Assembly: GCA_019096155.1 (NCBI GenBank)
Contig: JAHCVI010000006.1
Span: 1,240,001-1,304,000, forward strand
DNA length: 64,000 nucleotides
Origin: Staphylotrichum longicolle
Lineage: Eukaryota; Ascomycota; Sordariomycetes; Sordariales; Chaetomiaceae
Direction of reading: 5' to 3'
Positions within the stretch are counted from its first letter, which is position 1. Every line of letters begins with the position of its first letter. A program made the position numbers and the translations under genes. Positions 55,002 to 64,000 of the stretch are shown here, one piece after another. Under the pieces are notes generated by a model. That model had not been told where the DNA came from. It searched no databases and saw only the letters and a program-made list of their open reading frames with translations.

Positions 55002-56443
55002 ATGAGATCCGCACCCCCGGAGGTCGTGGCCACTTGGCCGAAACCCAACTACATTGACCCCCAGTCTCAAGGCCCCGACCTAATTGTTGCCGGACTTTTC
55101 ACCCTCATGGTCGCCTTGATTTGTCTTGGTCTGCGCCTCTACATCAGACTGGGGGTCATGCGCAAGACTGAGATGGATGACTGGGTGATGGTGGTCGCCA
55201 CGGTACGTCAACGAAGAAGACCTCCCTGCTGCAGGCGAGCCATTGCCCGTTGTTTTCTCTGTACCCATGAGCAGAGGATCTTCCTCTATCACGTGAAACA
55301 ATTTCTCTCACACGCGCCAGTGTCTTGGTTGTGCTGTTCCGTGCGCAACACTACTGCTTGCTCTGGGAGTGCCAATTGCCTTACTGACTCATCCTCCCGC
55401 CATTCCATCTAGATCTTCTCCGCCGCAGCCACCCTTAGCATTGTGTTGGGCTTTGCTCAGTACGGCTGGAGGCATCACGTCTGGGACTTGACCTTGGAGC
55501 AGTTGATAGCTGGGCGCAAGGCCTCATTTGTCACACAGTTCTTGTTCATCCCAGCAACCATGTTGACCAAGATCTCGATCCTTCTCAGTTACCTACGATT
55601 GGCGCCCCAAAACTCGCTGTTCCGCCGGCTGTCCCGTATGTGCACCTCCCTACTACTTACTCCCTATCCACTTCGGTAGCTGCTGGACCGGAGTGGGCAA
55701 TGTGCGGGAGCTAACCTGAGCCAGTCACTGCACCCTGGATTATCGCTCTGGCCACTGCGGCGTTCTGGATTGTGCTGTTCACCGAATGCAGGTATGTTTG
55801 GCAGAAGACACTTTTTTTTGACTCCATCCCCTTCCCTACTATCAAGGGATAAGAAACTGACCAAACATGTTACCGTAGGCCTCTCACAAGTTACTGGAAC
55901 CTGGGGCATGCGGCCCGCGACTGTATCGACGAAACGCCTGTACTATTTTCCTACGCTATTGCCACCGTCATCTTCGACTTTTTCGTCTGGGCGTTGCCGC
56001 TCCCGACAATCTACCGTATCAACCTACCGCTTTCCCAGCGGCTCGCCCTCATCGCACTTTTCAGTGTTGGATTGTGCGTCGTTGCGGCTGCCGCGGTCCG
56101 TATCCACTACCTCGACATCGTCGTCCGGCAGACGTATGACGTGACCTGGGAGGGAACTCACTTGTGGATGTGGGTCGCTGTCGAGGCGAACTTGGGCATC
56201 ATTTGTGGGTGTGTTCCCTGGCTGAAGGCGCTGGTCAAGTCGTGGCGCAAGCGTGGGGACAGCAGTGTTACTGGTAGCCACGGGGACACACTTGGGCATG
56301 CGCGTCCGGATGGAATGAAAACTATCAGCTCGAAGGGCGCCTTCAGGATGGAGAGTCTACCGGGAGCGCAAGGTACGACTGGGGCGAGAGAAAAGGGGAA
56401 ATACATTGACCTCGAGAGTAGCTACACCCCCAGTGAGCCGTAG
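55002..56443 (+). CDS. rhodopsin-like 7-TM integral membrane protein (PTH11-type fold, no CFEM)
   Basis: Four exons, 55002-55202, 55413-55635, 55725-55791 and 55879-56443, with introns of 210, 89 and 87 bases; the product is 351 residues. The first intron is long for this window, so a missed small exon cannot be excluded. Seven hydrophobic segments are seen. Family landmarks are DDWVMVVAT after helix 2, KISILLSYLRLAP in helix 4, DFFVWALPLPTIYRI before helix 6, and WVAVEANLGIICGCVPWLK in helix 7. The C-tail of about 80 residues is Ser/Gly-rich and ends LESSYTPSEP. Such proteins are predicted surface receptors; the well-known member is PTH11 of the rice blast fungus. No N-terminal CFEM domain or signal peptide is present. 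Ligand unknown. Confidence 0.87.
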
Positions 56444-56996
56444 ACAAGACCGTAGGGTTCATGTCCAATTTCATGTTGTATTGTTTGATTGGCAGTTAGA
56501 TTTCTCATACCTGCTGGGAATTCTCGTTCAGAGGGTTGGGAAATAGAAAGGGACGCGGCCGTTCTCCTGAACCTATTGCCGCATCAGGAGAGGGCACACG
56601 GTTGCTCACTTCACCGGCGTCTCTGCCTTGCTCTGTTCTGTGTCTTGGTTTGTGGAAAGCAAGAAAGTGGTGGGTGTGGCTGCCTGGAAGATCTAGGAAA
56701 AGTAGATCCCGCAACAATGTGTCAGTCCCAAGGCTTGATTGTACGAGTCATATGGCCTACCAAACATGAGGTTACCTCAATGAACATGAGGAGAATAATC
56801 ATATGTGCTCGGCTCGATCTGGAGAGGAAAAAGAAACATGAAAAACATAACGGCGAAACAAAGAAAAATACCCCATAGACCCCATGCTCAAATTTGGCAT
56901 TGCACAAACGCCATCCAGCCAGAAAACACCAAGCGTGAAACCTGATGTCGTGAGGGGCGATACCAAAGCCTTAGACTCGCGCCGCTGTGTCGGATA
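56444..56996. other. intergenic, no gene seen
   Basis: Convergent 3' flanks of the 7-TM gene and the AAA gene. No motif. Confidence 0.5.
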
Positions 56997-59900
56997 TCAT
57001 GATGGGCTTGTATCTTCGAGGTACACAAGCGGCATGGGCTTGCTAAAATCAAAATCCGATATCGTAGTGTATTGCTCCTGCACGGGCTTCTCCATCTCTT
57101 GGGTCAAGGGGATGGCCTGCTCCAAATGTGACCATGCCACGGCCGCCTTCTCAGACGCGGCAAGCCGGCGAGCCGTGGTCACCGCACTTCGGATGTGCCA
57201 GCCGTTCAAGTCATGGCGGGTGAGGTCGTCGATGTGTGCCACAATGCTGTCCATGTCGACGCGCTCGTCGTCTGACCGAAGCACTTCCAGAAAGCTCAAC
57301 CAAATTCTCCGGCGGGTGGCCAAGTCAAGGGCCGGATAGCGTAGAGCGACCTGGATTTTGGATCCGAACCAATTGGCAAGCGTTTGCACGCCCTTACGGG
57401 TGATGAGAATCAGCGTTCCGTCGTAATACTCCACAGCCTGGAGAAGGACTGTTCCAATGTCAGTAAATAGCCGCTTTCCCTGCTCGGCCGCTGGTGTAGG
57501 ACAGCACAGTACCGGGGATGAATCTTTCGCGCACTGAGGACGGCAATTGCTCCATGACAGTTACTGCATTATCCAGCAGAAGAACTAATAAAAACCGGGT
57601 TAGCAACTGCTTACTACTGCCTGTTGCATCGAGCCATTGTTACACCCTTCTGGCGCGCGAGGCGACAAAGAGGCGGAGGGGGTAAGTTGACAGAGTTCCT
57701 ACCGCAGTTCCATTTCTGCCCAAGATAAAACATGGAGTCGAGATTCTTCTCAAATTCCGACTCGACGCCAAAGTCTTTGCGGGTCACCTTGTATGTTGGC
57801 ATCTCGGCGAACTCTGCCAGGCTGTTGTAGAGAGTCAGTCAGAGTCTTTGTCAGATGATATCGAAGGAGATGGCTGGAAGCTGCCCAGAAAAATGTGTAA
57901 AGTACCTTTCTGATAACTACCTAGTTAGTAAGCAGTTCCACATTCCGATACAAGAGGTTGTCATACCGGCTGTAAGGCTCTTCCCCGTCCCCGAGCCCCC
58001 GTGTAAGAGCATGATGAGCCCGCCGCCTTTGCTGGTTACCAAGTCGTAGCGCTTTCCTTTCCGCTCCACCTCGGTCCCGGGCTCGGTATGCTGTGTTCTC
58101 TTCCGCATGACAAGTGCTTTGACCAGATTCTTCGTAGGTTGAGGGAGGACTAGCCTGTCGAAAGCTTTTTTATCCCAGTTGACAGGTGCGATGTTCTCGA
58201 GGAGGAGATGAGCTTGCGACCGTAGACAACAATAGTCAGCACACTCTAGGGCCCATGATTATCCCGGTATTCTGACTGGCGGTACGTACTCCATGCCTTC
58301 TCCTTCAGGAAGAAGCCGTGGATGCCTGGAGGAAGCAGTATTTTGTTGATGGAGGACAGTTCGTCGCTGGCGCTGATCTGCTCTGGCCACGGATCAAAGG
58401 CCGCGACACGATTGCACGAGAATGCAAAGGCGTCCGCACTTGGCTGCATCTTGTGGTACGCTTGGTAGTCAACCATGCACCTTGAATCCCGGGGCTGGGG
58501 AGGTACGTTGCGCTTGGTCAGCTCAGACACCCAGGGGCAAAGATCTTGCGAATGCTTGGAGCCTTTGGCTTTTGGAAGGTGAATGAAGAAAAAATGAAAA
58601 GAAAAGGGACGATAACCCACGTAGCTTCGCTTCCCGTCGTAACTCGGCCCTTGATAGGATATCAGGGTCTGATTTCGCAAGGCCCAGAATTGCTTGCCTC
58701 TGTCGAACAATTGCAACCTCGTTCGCTCATCAGCGAAGCGCAGGGGATATGCTGACAGCTGTGTAATTGGGACAGATCCAGTGTTTGGCATCGTGACCAG
58801 CAGCGTTTTGTCTTTCCGGCGGAGTGACTTGCCGTCGTAGCCCCAGTTCCAGCATGCCAACTCCACAGAATTCATGCCACTCCCGATTGGGACATATCTC
58901 AGGACGTAGGCTACAACGCGGGGACCTTCGTTGCATACGAGAACCTCGTTTGGTCGGAACAACCAAGGCAGCGTCTCCAGCGTGACAAGTCCCTGGCTAA
59001 AGAGTGTGTCGCACGTTGCAAACATGGGGACGGGATGGTCCAGCAGATGAGACAAAAGACCTTTGAGACCTCCTCCACAAGGGTCCGTCGTCACGGCTTG
59101 GTGGATTGCTTCGCGGTGGTGGTAAAAGAAGTATCGAGAATACTCAGCTGGAGTTTTCGAGAGATGTGGCCATGGCGGCCTCGTCAAGCAGGGGTCGTCG
59201 TGTCGTAGGTGATACGAGCCGTCATCCGGGGCAAACAGTGAGAGTCTCTGGATGGCTGTGTGCAGCTGTTCTGAGATGATGTAGACGATGTCTCGGACAG
59301 GCTCGGCCCCTCCCGGGACCGTCCAAGGCCGTTTCGACCGTGTCTCGGCATTATCGCCGCAGAAGCATTCCCGGTACACGACCATCACCGTGGAGTGTCG
59401 TGTTGCGAGAAGGGCAGCACTGAGATCAAGGACAGGCCGCTTGCCTGTTAGATGCGGCTCTCCGTTGACAACCGCGACATGAGGCTGGTCATGGTAGATG
59501 CGGCCATCGCATTTCCAGTGACCGCTGGAACAAACCGCCCGGTACAGCACGACAAAAGACAAGCCAGCGGGATATGCGGCACCCGTCATGCCGTCGTCGC
59601 AAATCATATCTGGGCCTCGTCGCGTTCTGTCGTCGTCGTTGCGGTGGTTGAGTTGGACTGCCGGAGGGCTGTTGGCTCCCAGAGGCTCCGCAATATTGTC
59701 CACAAGCGAGTTTGACCCTGGCTGATCGTTGTGTTCCCTTCGAATGCCAACATGATTCTCTGTCCTGTGAAGGTTTGTCTCGAGCCCAGGAAGAGTTTGC
59801 GGAGTAGCGGTGGTGGTGGCGCGGGCAAAGAGACTGTCATCAAAGCCACTGGCGGGCCCGTCGCGCAACAGCTGATCAAACTTGCGTTTTGAACCGTGAG

Positions 59901-60192
59901 CTTCTGTGGTTGAGGAGACTGCGCGCGGTCCATGCGAGAATGCCGCCCCGTTCTCATCCCCTTCACTGGCCATTCTCGAACGCTTCTCATTCAGCGCGCG
60001 CAGCAGCGATATATGCCTTTCAAACGCTTGGATGTTCGGGTTAACATATTCCTCGGGAGGCGCACAGGGGCTGTTCTCTGATTCCACACGCGTTTGGTGG
60101 CGGGGACCGTGCTCTTCAGCTGTCGTAAATCTCTCCGCCGCGGATGGGCGCATATTTGTTGAATCTGGTGGCTGTCCCTGTTGGAACGCCAT
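56997..60192 (-). CDS. DUF7025-AAA+ ATPase-like protein with degenerate catalytic motifs
   Basis: Best model on the minus strand: exons 60192-58621, 58494-58290, 58212-57967, 57909-57906, 57821-57703, 57584-57513 and 57448-56997, giving 889 residues. The N-terminal 230 residues are disordered. A DUF7025-type region follows (VPMFATCDTLF, YVPIGSG, CMVDYQAYH, HGFFLKEKAW). The AAA module has Walker A GGSGTGKS (664-671), but Walker B reads VLLLDN (Glu replaced by Asn at 721), sensor 1 reads LILITRKG instead of the usual Asn, and the arginine-finger region reads GSKIQ instead of SRIH. It may bind ATP but is unlikely to hydrolyse it. The 4-base exon restores the conserved LTAES sequence. The first intron (126 bases, 58495-58620) does not change frame and is less certain. 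Confidence 0.82.
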
Positions 60193-60698
60193 CGTCGTCT
60201 TTCCGATATTCCGAAGTGCTTCGGACTATGCCGACGCGTTGGTCAAAAGGTCGCAATCAGAGTTTCCAGAGGAAATTGCTCGCCCACAGGGATGCTCGGG
60301 GTTTCTGCAAGCCTCCCAACCACCGCAATCTTTCTGGTGGCGTTGGTTCTGCGCCACTTTCCTTGGTCCCTGCGTCTGTGGGAGGAGAAGGACGTTACAC
60401 AGGCACATGACAAGGCTGAGTTTTGAGCAAGTTTGACACCTTTTAACTCCATATGGACGTCCGTCTCTTTCCAAATCAGCGTCTAGCAGTACGCTTTGTT
60501 GCCCAGTGCGTTCAAGTCCCCGAAACTCGCGAGATGGCTGCTACTTGTCGTACCACAAGGTTGGCAGCAATCAGGCGTACTTCTCCGACGTCTCGTGCCT
60601 TGGGCCTGCAGCCAGAACGCCGTTTTCCCACCGGCGCGCCGATCCAAAGTCAACACCATCCCCCAGATGTTGCCCCTCGCCTTTGACTTCATCGACTC
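60193..60698. other. intergenic, no gene seen
   Basis: Spacer between two minus-strand genes; it should hold the promoter of the AAA gene and the 3' UTR of the DUF6594 gene. Confidence 0.5.
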
Positions 60699-61733
60699 CT
60701 AGCCCCCCAGCTTGCACGTACAGTTTCCTGGGTCTGATGACATAAACACAACAAGCACCGCGGCATTAGCCGCCGTGGCTGCGAAGATCTCAGCCCGTCG
60801 TGCGTTTGTCAGGATCCCCACGCTGGCGGCAAAGAGGACCGTGAACAAGGCAATAAGACCCAGCCGAGTGTTCTCTTCGGTTAGAAGACGTAATGTGACG
60901 ATGGCTCCGAGCAGCAGGATGGCAGCGATTATCGTGCTGACGCCAGCTGCCACCCACGCAACGTGGTTTTCCTTGATGTGCTCGGTGTCGTCGGTGACCT
61001 TTGTCGTCTTCAAGTGCCTCTGGTTAACAGACGAGAAAACACGGTTGCATTGAGACCGACGTACCTTGAACATCCAATGGTCCTGTAGGAATTGTGAGAG
61101 AAGGTCTTTGTCGGCTGGGCGTCGGACTGCTACCAGATCGCGGCGGTTGCCTTCCCCAAGTCGGCACTCACCAAGTCCCGCAAGGAGGGGCCGCCTGCGC
61201 TTGATGTGGCCAAGCTCGTCCTTGATGCCATCGTAGGACTGGTTGTATGCGACGTCCAATGCTCGCTTTTTTGGCGCCTCGAGAACTGCTATCTGATTCT
61301 GACGGAGCAAGGCTTCCTCTGGACCAGTGAATGGGACTAGTCAGCACACAGACAGGTATTCGCAGCATTGAAGTCGTTCAATGGGGACAGGATGGACCTC
61401 ACGGTATTCCTTGAGTGTCTCCTGAATCTGCTCGACAAGCTTCATCCGCCTGTGCTCGGGCCGAGCTGGGTTCGCGGCGTTCGCTTCAAAGGCCTCCCAT
61501 GCACGGACTGACCTACGAGTCTCGTTGTCGGCACTAGGCAGCGCCGCTTCTTCATCGGATTGGTCAAGTTTGTGCTCTAGATACGCCAGCCTTGCCTCCA
61601 AGTGCAAAAGATTGCGGGCGCTCAGACGGTCGAACTTGCGAAAGACGAACGATTCGTAGTCTGGGCTCAGGGAGATTCGCCATGCCAGCGCAGGGAATCC
61701 GGTTCCGCCGTTACACGTACTCTCGACATCCAT
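60699..61733 (-). CDS. DUF6594 membrane protein
   Basis: Three exons on the minus strand, 61733-61403, 61318-61065 and 61019-60699, with introns of 84 bases (GTGAGG...CCAG) and 45 bases (GTACGT...GTTAACCAG); the product is 301 residues. The 45-base intron keeps the frame, so retention would add 15 residues. The N-terminal half has the family pattern FRKFDRLSARNLLHLEARLAYLE, YQEALLRQ and DLVAVRRPADKDLLSQFLQD. The C-terminal half holds three hydrophobic helices: VAWVAAGVSTIIAAILLLGA, LGLIALFTVLFAASVGIL, then the signature TNARRAEIFAATAANAAVLV. The function of DUF6594 proteins is unknown; they often sit near HET, NACHT or AAA genes in ascomycetes, and here an AAA-like gene lies next to it on the same strand. 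Confidence 0.9.
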
Positions 61734-62805
61734 GAATGAACACCAGCGGCAGATGCTGCTTTCTATCTAAGAACGACCTGGGCTTGTCATGAGCAGCACC
61801 GGATTCTTCTGCCAATGGATAGATCTGCCGCTTTCATTAGTTATCTATGGAGCCGAAACGTTCGGGGGGTTGGGACCCTGAACAGCCACGACTTTTCCTA
61901 ACTCACGGGTCGTACCCAATTCAGGTTCGAGCAGACTGAGATTGTAAGATGAAGCCGAGAACGGCCCCGGATGGAGGCTGGGCGGACCAATTAGGACGGG
62001 TTCAGACAGGCGGGAAGGGAAGCGCGGCGCAGCGATGACGGGGAGTAGGCAAGAAAACGAGGCAGGCCGAGAATTATGTGGCCTTTGTGGCGCTTCTGGT
62101 GCTTGGAGGTTGCGTCCCAACTCATTGAGTGATTTGCATACCTGAGGTCTGTACGAAGGCTTTGGGGCGTCGTGCGCAAGCAGTCACGGGCAGACACGGT
62201 CTTGGAGACGACGGCCAATAAAACAATTAAACAGGTTCGGAGCCCGGCCATTGGGATACCGACTTGGACTGCGGGTGCCAAGAATTAGACAGCAATGAGA
62301 GGGACCGCGGGAAAGCAGTGTGCCTTTCGGTAAGTCTGCCTCTTGGGCGTCAACCCCCTTCCCGCCAGCTGGAAGTCGGCGAATCAACACTCACCACGCA
62401 TGGCAACCAGGGGGCCAGACTGGGTCCTGTGTGACCATTTTCTTGCACTTGTTGCAGGTGACTTGTGGGCTTCCATGCATGCATAAATTCCCATTGCAGC
62501 ACGACCTGCACGCTCCGCCACACCCTGCATTGCTTCTCAGCCCAATGTTTCGGTCCAATTCCGTCGTTCCTCAGTGCACCTCGTGCCCAGGAAACTCGTG
62601 GCACCCTCTACTGTTTCCGCTCATGAACCAGTGCCTTTCATGAACTCAAACTGCTTAACACCTTCTCAGAGCATGTTGGCCACAGCTCGCGAGAACATCT
62701 AACGTTACTGGCTTCGGCATACAACAACCGCAGCAATAACTCACTTTCAATTTACAAGAAGGAGAGTACCACCGAGAGGTGCAGGATTGTCGACTCGTGC
62801 CAAAG
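61734..62805. other. intergenic, no gene seen
   Basis: About 1.1 kb without a convincing frame. It should hold the promoter of the DUF6594 gene (minus) and of the disrupted gene at 62806 (plus). Confidence 0.5.
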
Positions 62806-64000
62806 ATGGATATTCATGAGACCCAAACTCCCATGTTGCAGGACGGAGACTGGCGTTCCAGAAGAAAGCGAGAAATTATAGACAGGAGTATGGCACTATT
62901 CCAAGCCTCGCTCGGCCGCTACTTCGACAGCCACATCTCTGGGTCCCACAACAATAGCCTCGACAACCACATCTCCGTGTATTGCAACAATAGCCTCGAC
63001 AACAGCACCGGCGAGTCATCAGAAACGTCACGCAGAAAGAAGCGATCATGGAGCCACGTCGAAGGCGAGGACCTTTCCAGAGAGAACCGGGAAACGCGAG
63101 TCATTCGCTCTGGCGAAGCCAAGAGGCGATATGAATGCCCGTTCAAGACGACACGTGAAACGCCCGTTCCACCGTCATGCGAAGGTTGATGATTGGTTGA
63201 ACGTCCACAGAGTCAAGTGCGTGTACCTCACCAATCGCGGAGACCCGTCAATAGCCCTAGTGTGCTGACGTCGAGCTTCAAGGGAACATATTTACCGGCG
63301 TCACTAAGGCTGAACACGTGTGCTTTAAATGCCGCGGAGTCTTCAAAGACGACGATGAATTGAAGGAACATCAGCTGGCAAGAAAGCCGTGCAATCTGAA
63401 GAACGACAACGAGGTAGGTGGCTAACACCTACAACAAAACGCAAGGTACGATGCATTTACTAACGCGGCGATAAGAACATATGGGGAGACCATCTTACGG
63501 GGTTGCTTATGACCAAACCAGGCGGAGTTGCAGGAGGAGCAAACAAGCAGCGATATGCTCCTGGGCTCTGTGGCATCAAGCACAGAGAAGTTCTAGGAAC
63601 GATCGACGATGTTCCTGTCAAAGCGGTGCCAGACTTTGGCTCCTCGACCGATGCCATCTCCGAACGGTTTGCCCGGGAACACGGAATGAAAATACAGGCA
63701 GCAGACAAGCTGAAAATAAGGCTTCCCGGGGGAAGAGTTGTTGAGAGCGTCGGGGTTGTGGTTGGAGACTTCAGATTCCTGGGCGAGGGACAAACCTACA
63801 CCCGACATTTCCACGTCCTTCGAAAGTGCGTCTTCGACATGGTGCTCGGCAGGGACTTTCTCAAGCAAACCAAGACGCTAACCGACTTTTGCCACCGCAT
63901 CGTGGCGCGGGTTCGTCCTTGCGTGAAACAGGGGGGCCGTCTGTTCTTGCTAGACGAGTCCCCCAAGGACCAAATCCGCTGCACCGTTAACGGCTCCGAT
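62806..64000 (+). pseudogene. zinc-finger-like plus retropepsin-like gene, disrupted and partial
   Basis: Exon-like frame 62806-63189 has a variable N-terminus and ends in RRYECPFKTTRE and SCEG. Further pieces in other frames read DWLNVHRVKCVYLTN (about 63193-63240) and EHVCFKCRGVFKDDDELKEHQ (about 63312-63375), the usual order of a fungal C2H2-like cluster. From 63593 to the window end a frame encodes a retropepsin-like aspartic-protease domain: LGTIDDVPVKAVPDFGSS, then GGRVVESVGVVVGDF, FDMVLGRDFLKQT, and the start of a second repeat (RLFLLDESPKDQI, CTVNG). The usual DTGS reads DFGS. TGA TGA after SCEG and an apparent one-base loss at 63591-63594 break the frame. One gene or two adjoining ones cannot be decided; the right part lies outside the window. 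Confidence 0.55.

Noticed and set aside
1..64000. CRISPR arrays, insertion sequences, bacterial operon signals, LTR pairs
   Set aside because: None seen; the sequence is eukaryotic, and the retropepsin-like region at the right end has no recognisable LTR within the window.

Overview
The window is nuclear DNA of a filamentous ascomycete (Pezizomycotina, most likely a Sordariomycete). The evidence is: short introns of about 45-100 bases with GT-AG ends and CTAAC/CTGAC-like branch sites, tRNA genes with short introns one base 3' of the anticodon, two HET-domain genes, small secreted proteins, a Zn2Cys6 regulator and fungus-specific families (DUF7025-AAA, DUF6594, PhiA-like, rhodopsin-like 7-TM). 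Protein names come from motifs read by eye; no database search was run. Exon joins were worked out by hand from splice signals and reading phase.

Layout. 0-7 kb: a small hypothetical gene, a HET gene, a class III PLP aminotransferase, an N/Q-rich protein and tRNA-Cys. 7-20 kb: a PhiA-like secreted protein, tRNA-Thr, an F-box-type protein, an orphan protein, a 188-base pure-purine tract, a second HET gene, a hexapeptide acetyltransferase and a small secreted protein. 21-34 kb: an amino-acid permease, a long gene-poor stretch holding a decayed subtilisin fragment, tRNA-Arg, an ADP-ribosylglycohydrolase, a squalene-epoxidase pseudogene, a membrane-protein remnant and an MDR oxidoreductase. 34-40 kb: a cysteine-containing 86-residue secreted protein split over three exons, a GH105 enzyme, a secreted protein with a Kex2 site, tRNA-Lys, a frameshifted small gene and a second tRNA-Arg.

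40-54 kb is the most coherent block. It holds a Zn2Cys6 transcription factor, glycerol kinase, an aquaglyceroporin and the FAD-dependent mitochondrial glycerol-3-phosphate dehydrogenase. The last three together make the complete route from external glycerol to dihydroxyacetone phosphate, so this looks like a eukaryotic counterpart of bacterial glpF-glpK-glpD.

54-64 kb: a rhodopsin-like 7-TM protein, a DUF7025-AAA protein whose best gene model needs a 4-base microexon and whose catalytic motifs are degenerate, a DUF6594 membrane protein, and a disrupted zinc-finger/retropepsin-like gene that runs off the right end.

Several loci are broken by nonsense codons or single-base frameshifts (squalene epoxidase, membrane remnant, subtilisin, the 39-kb gene, retropepsin). 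The single-base cases could be real decay or assembly errors.
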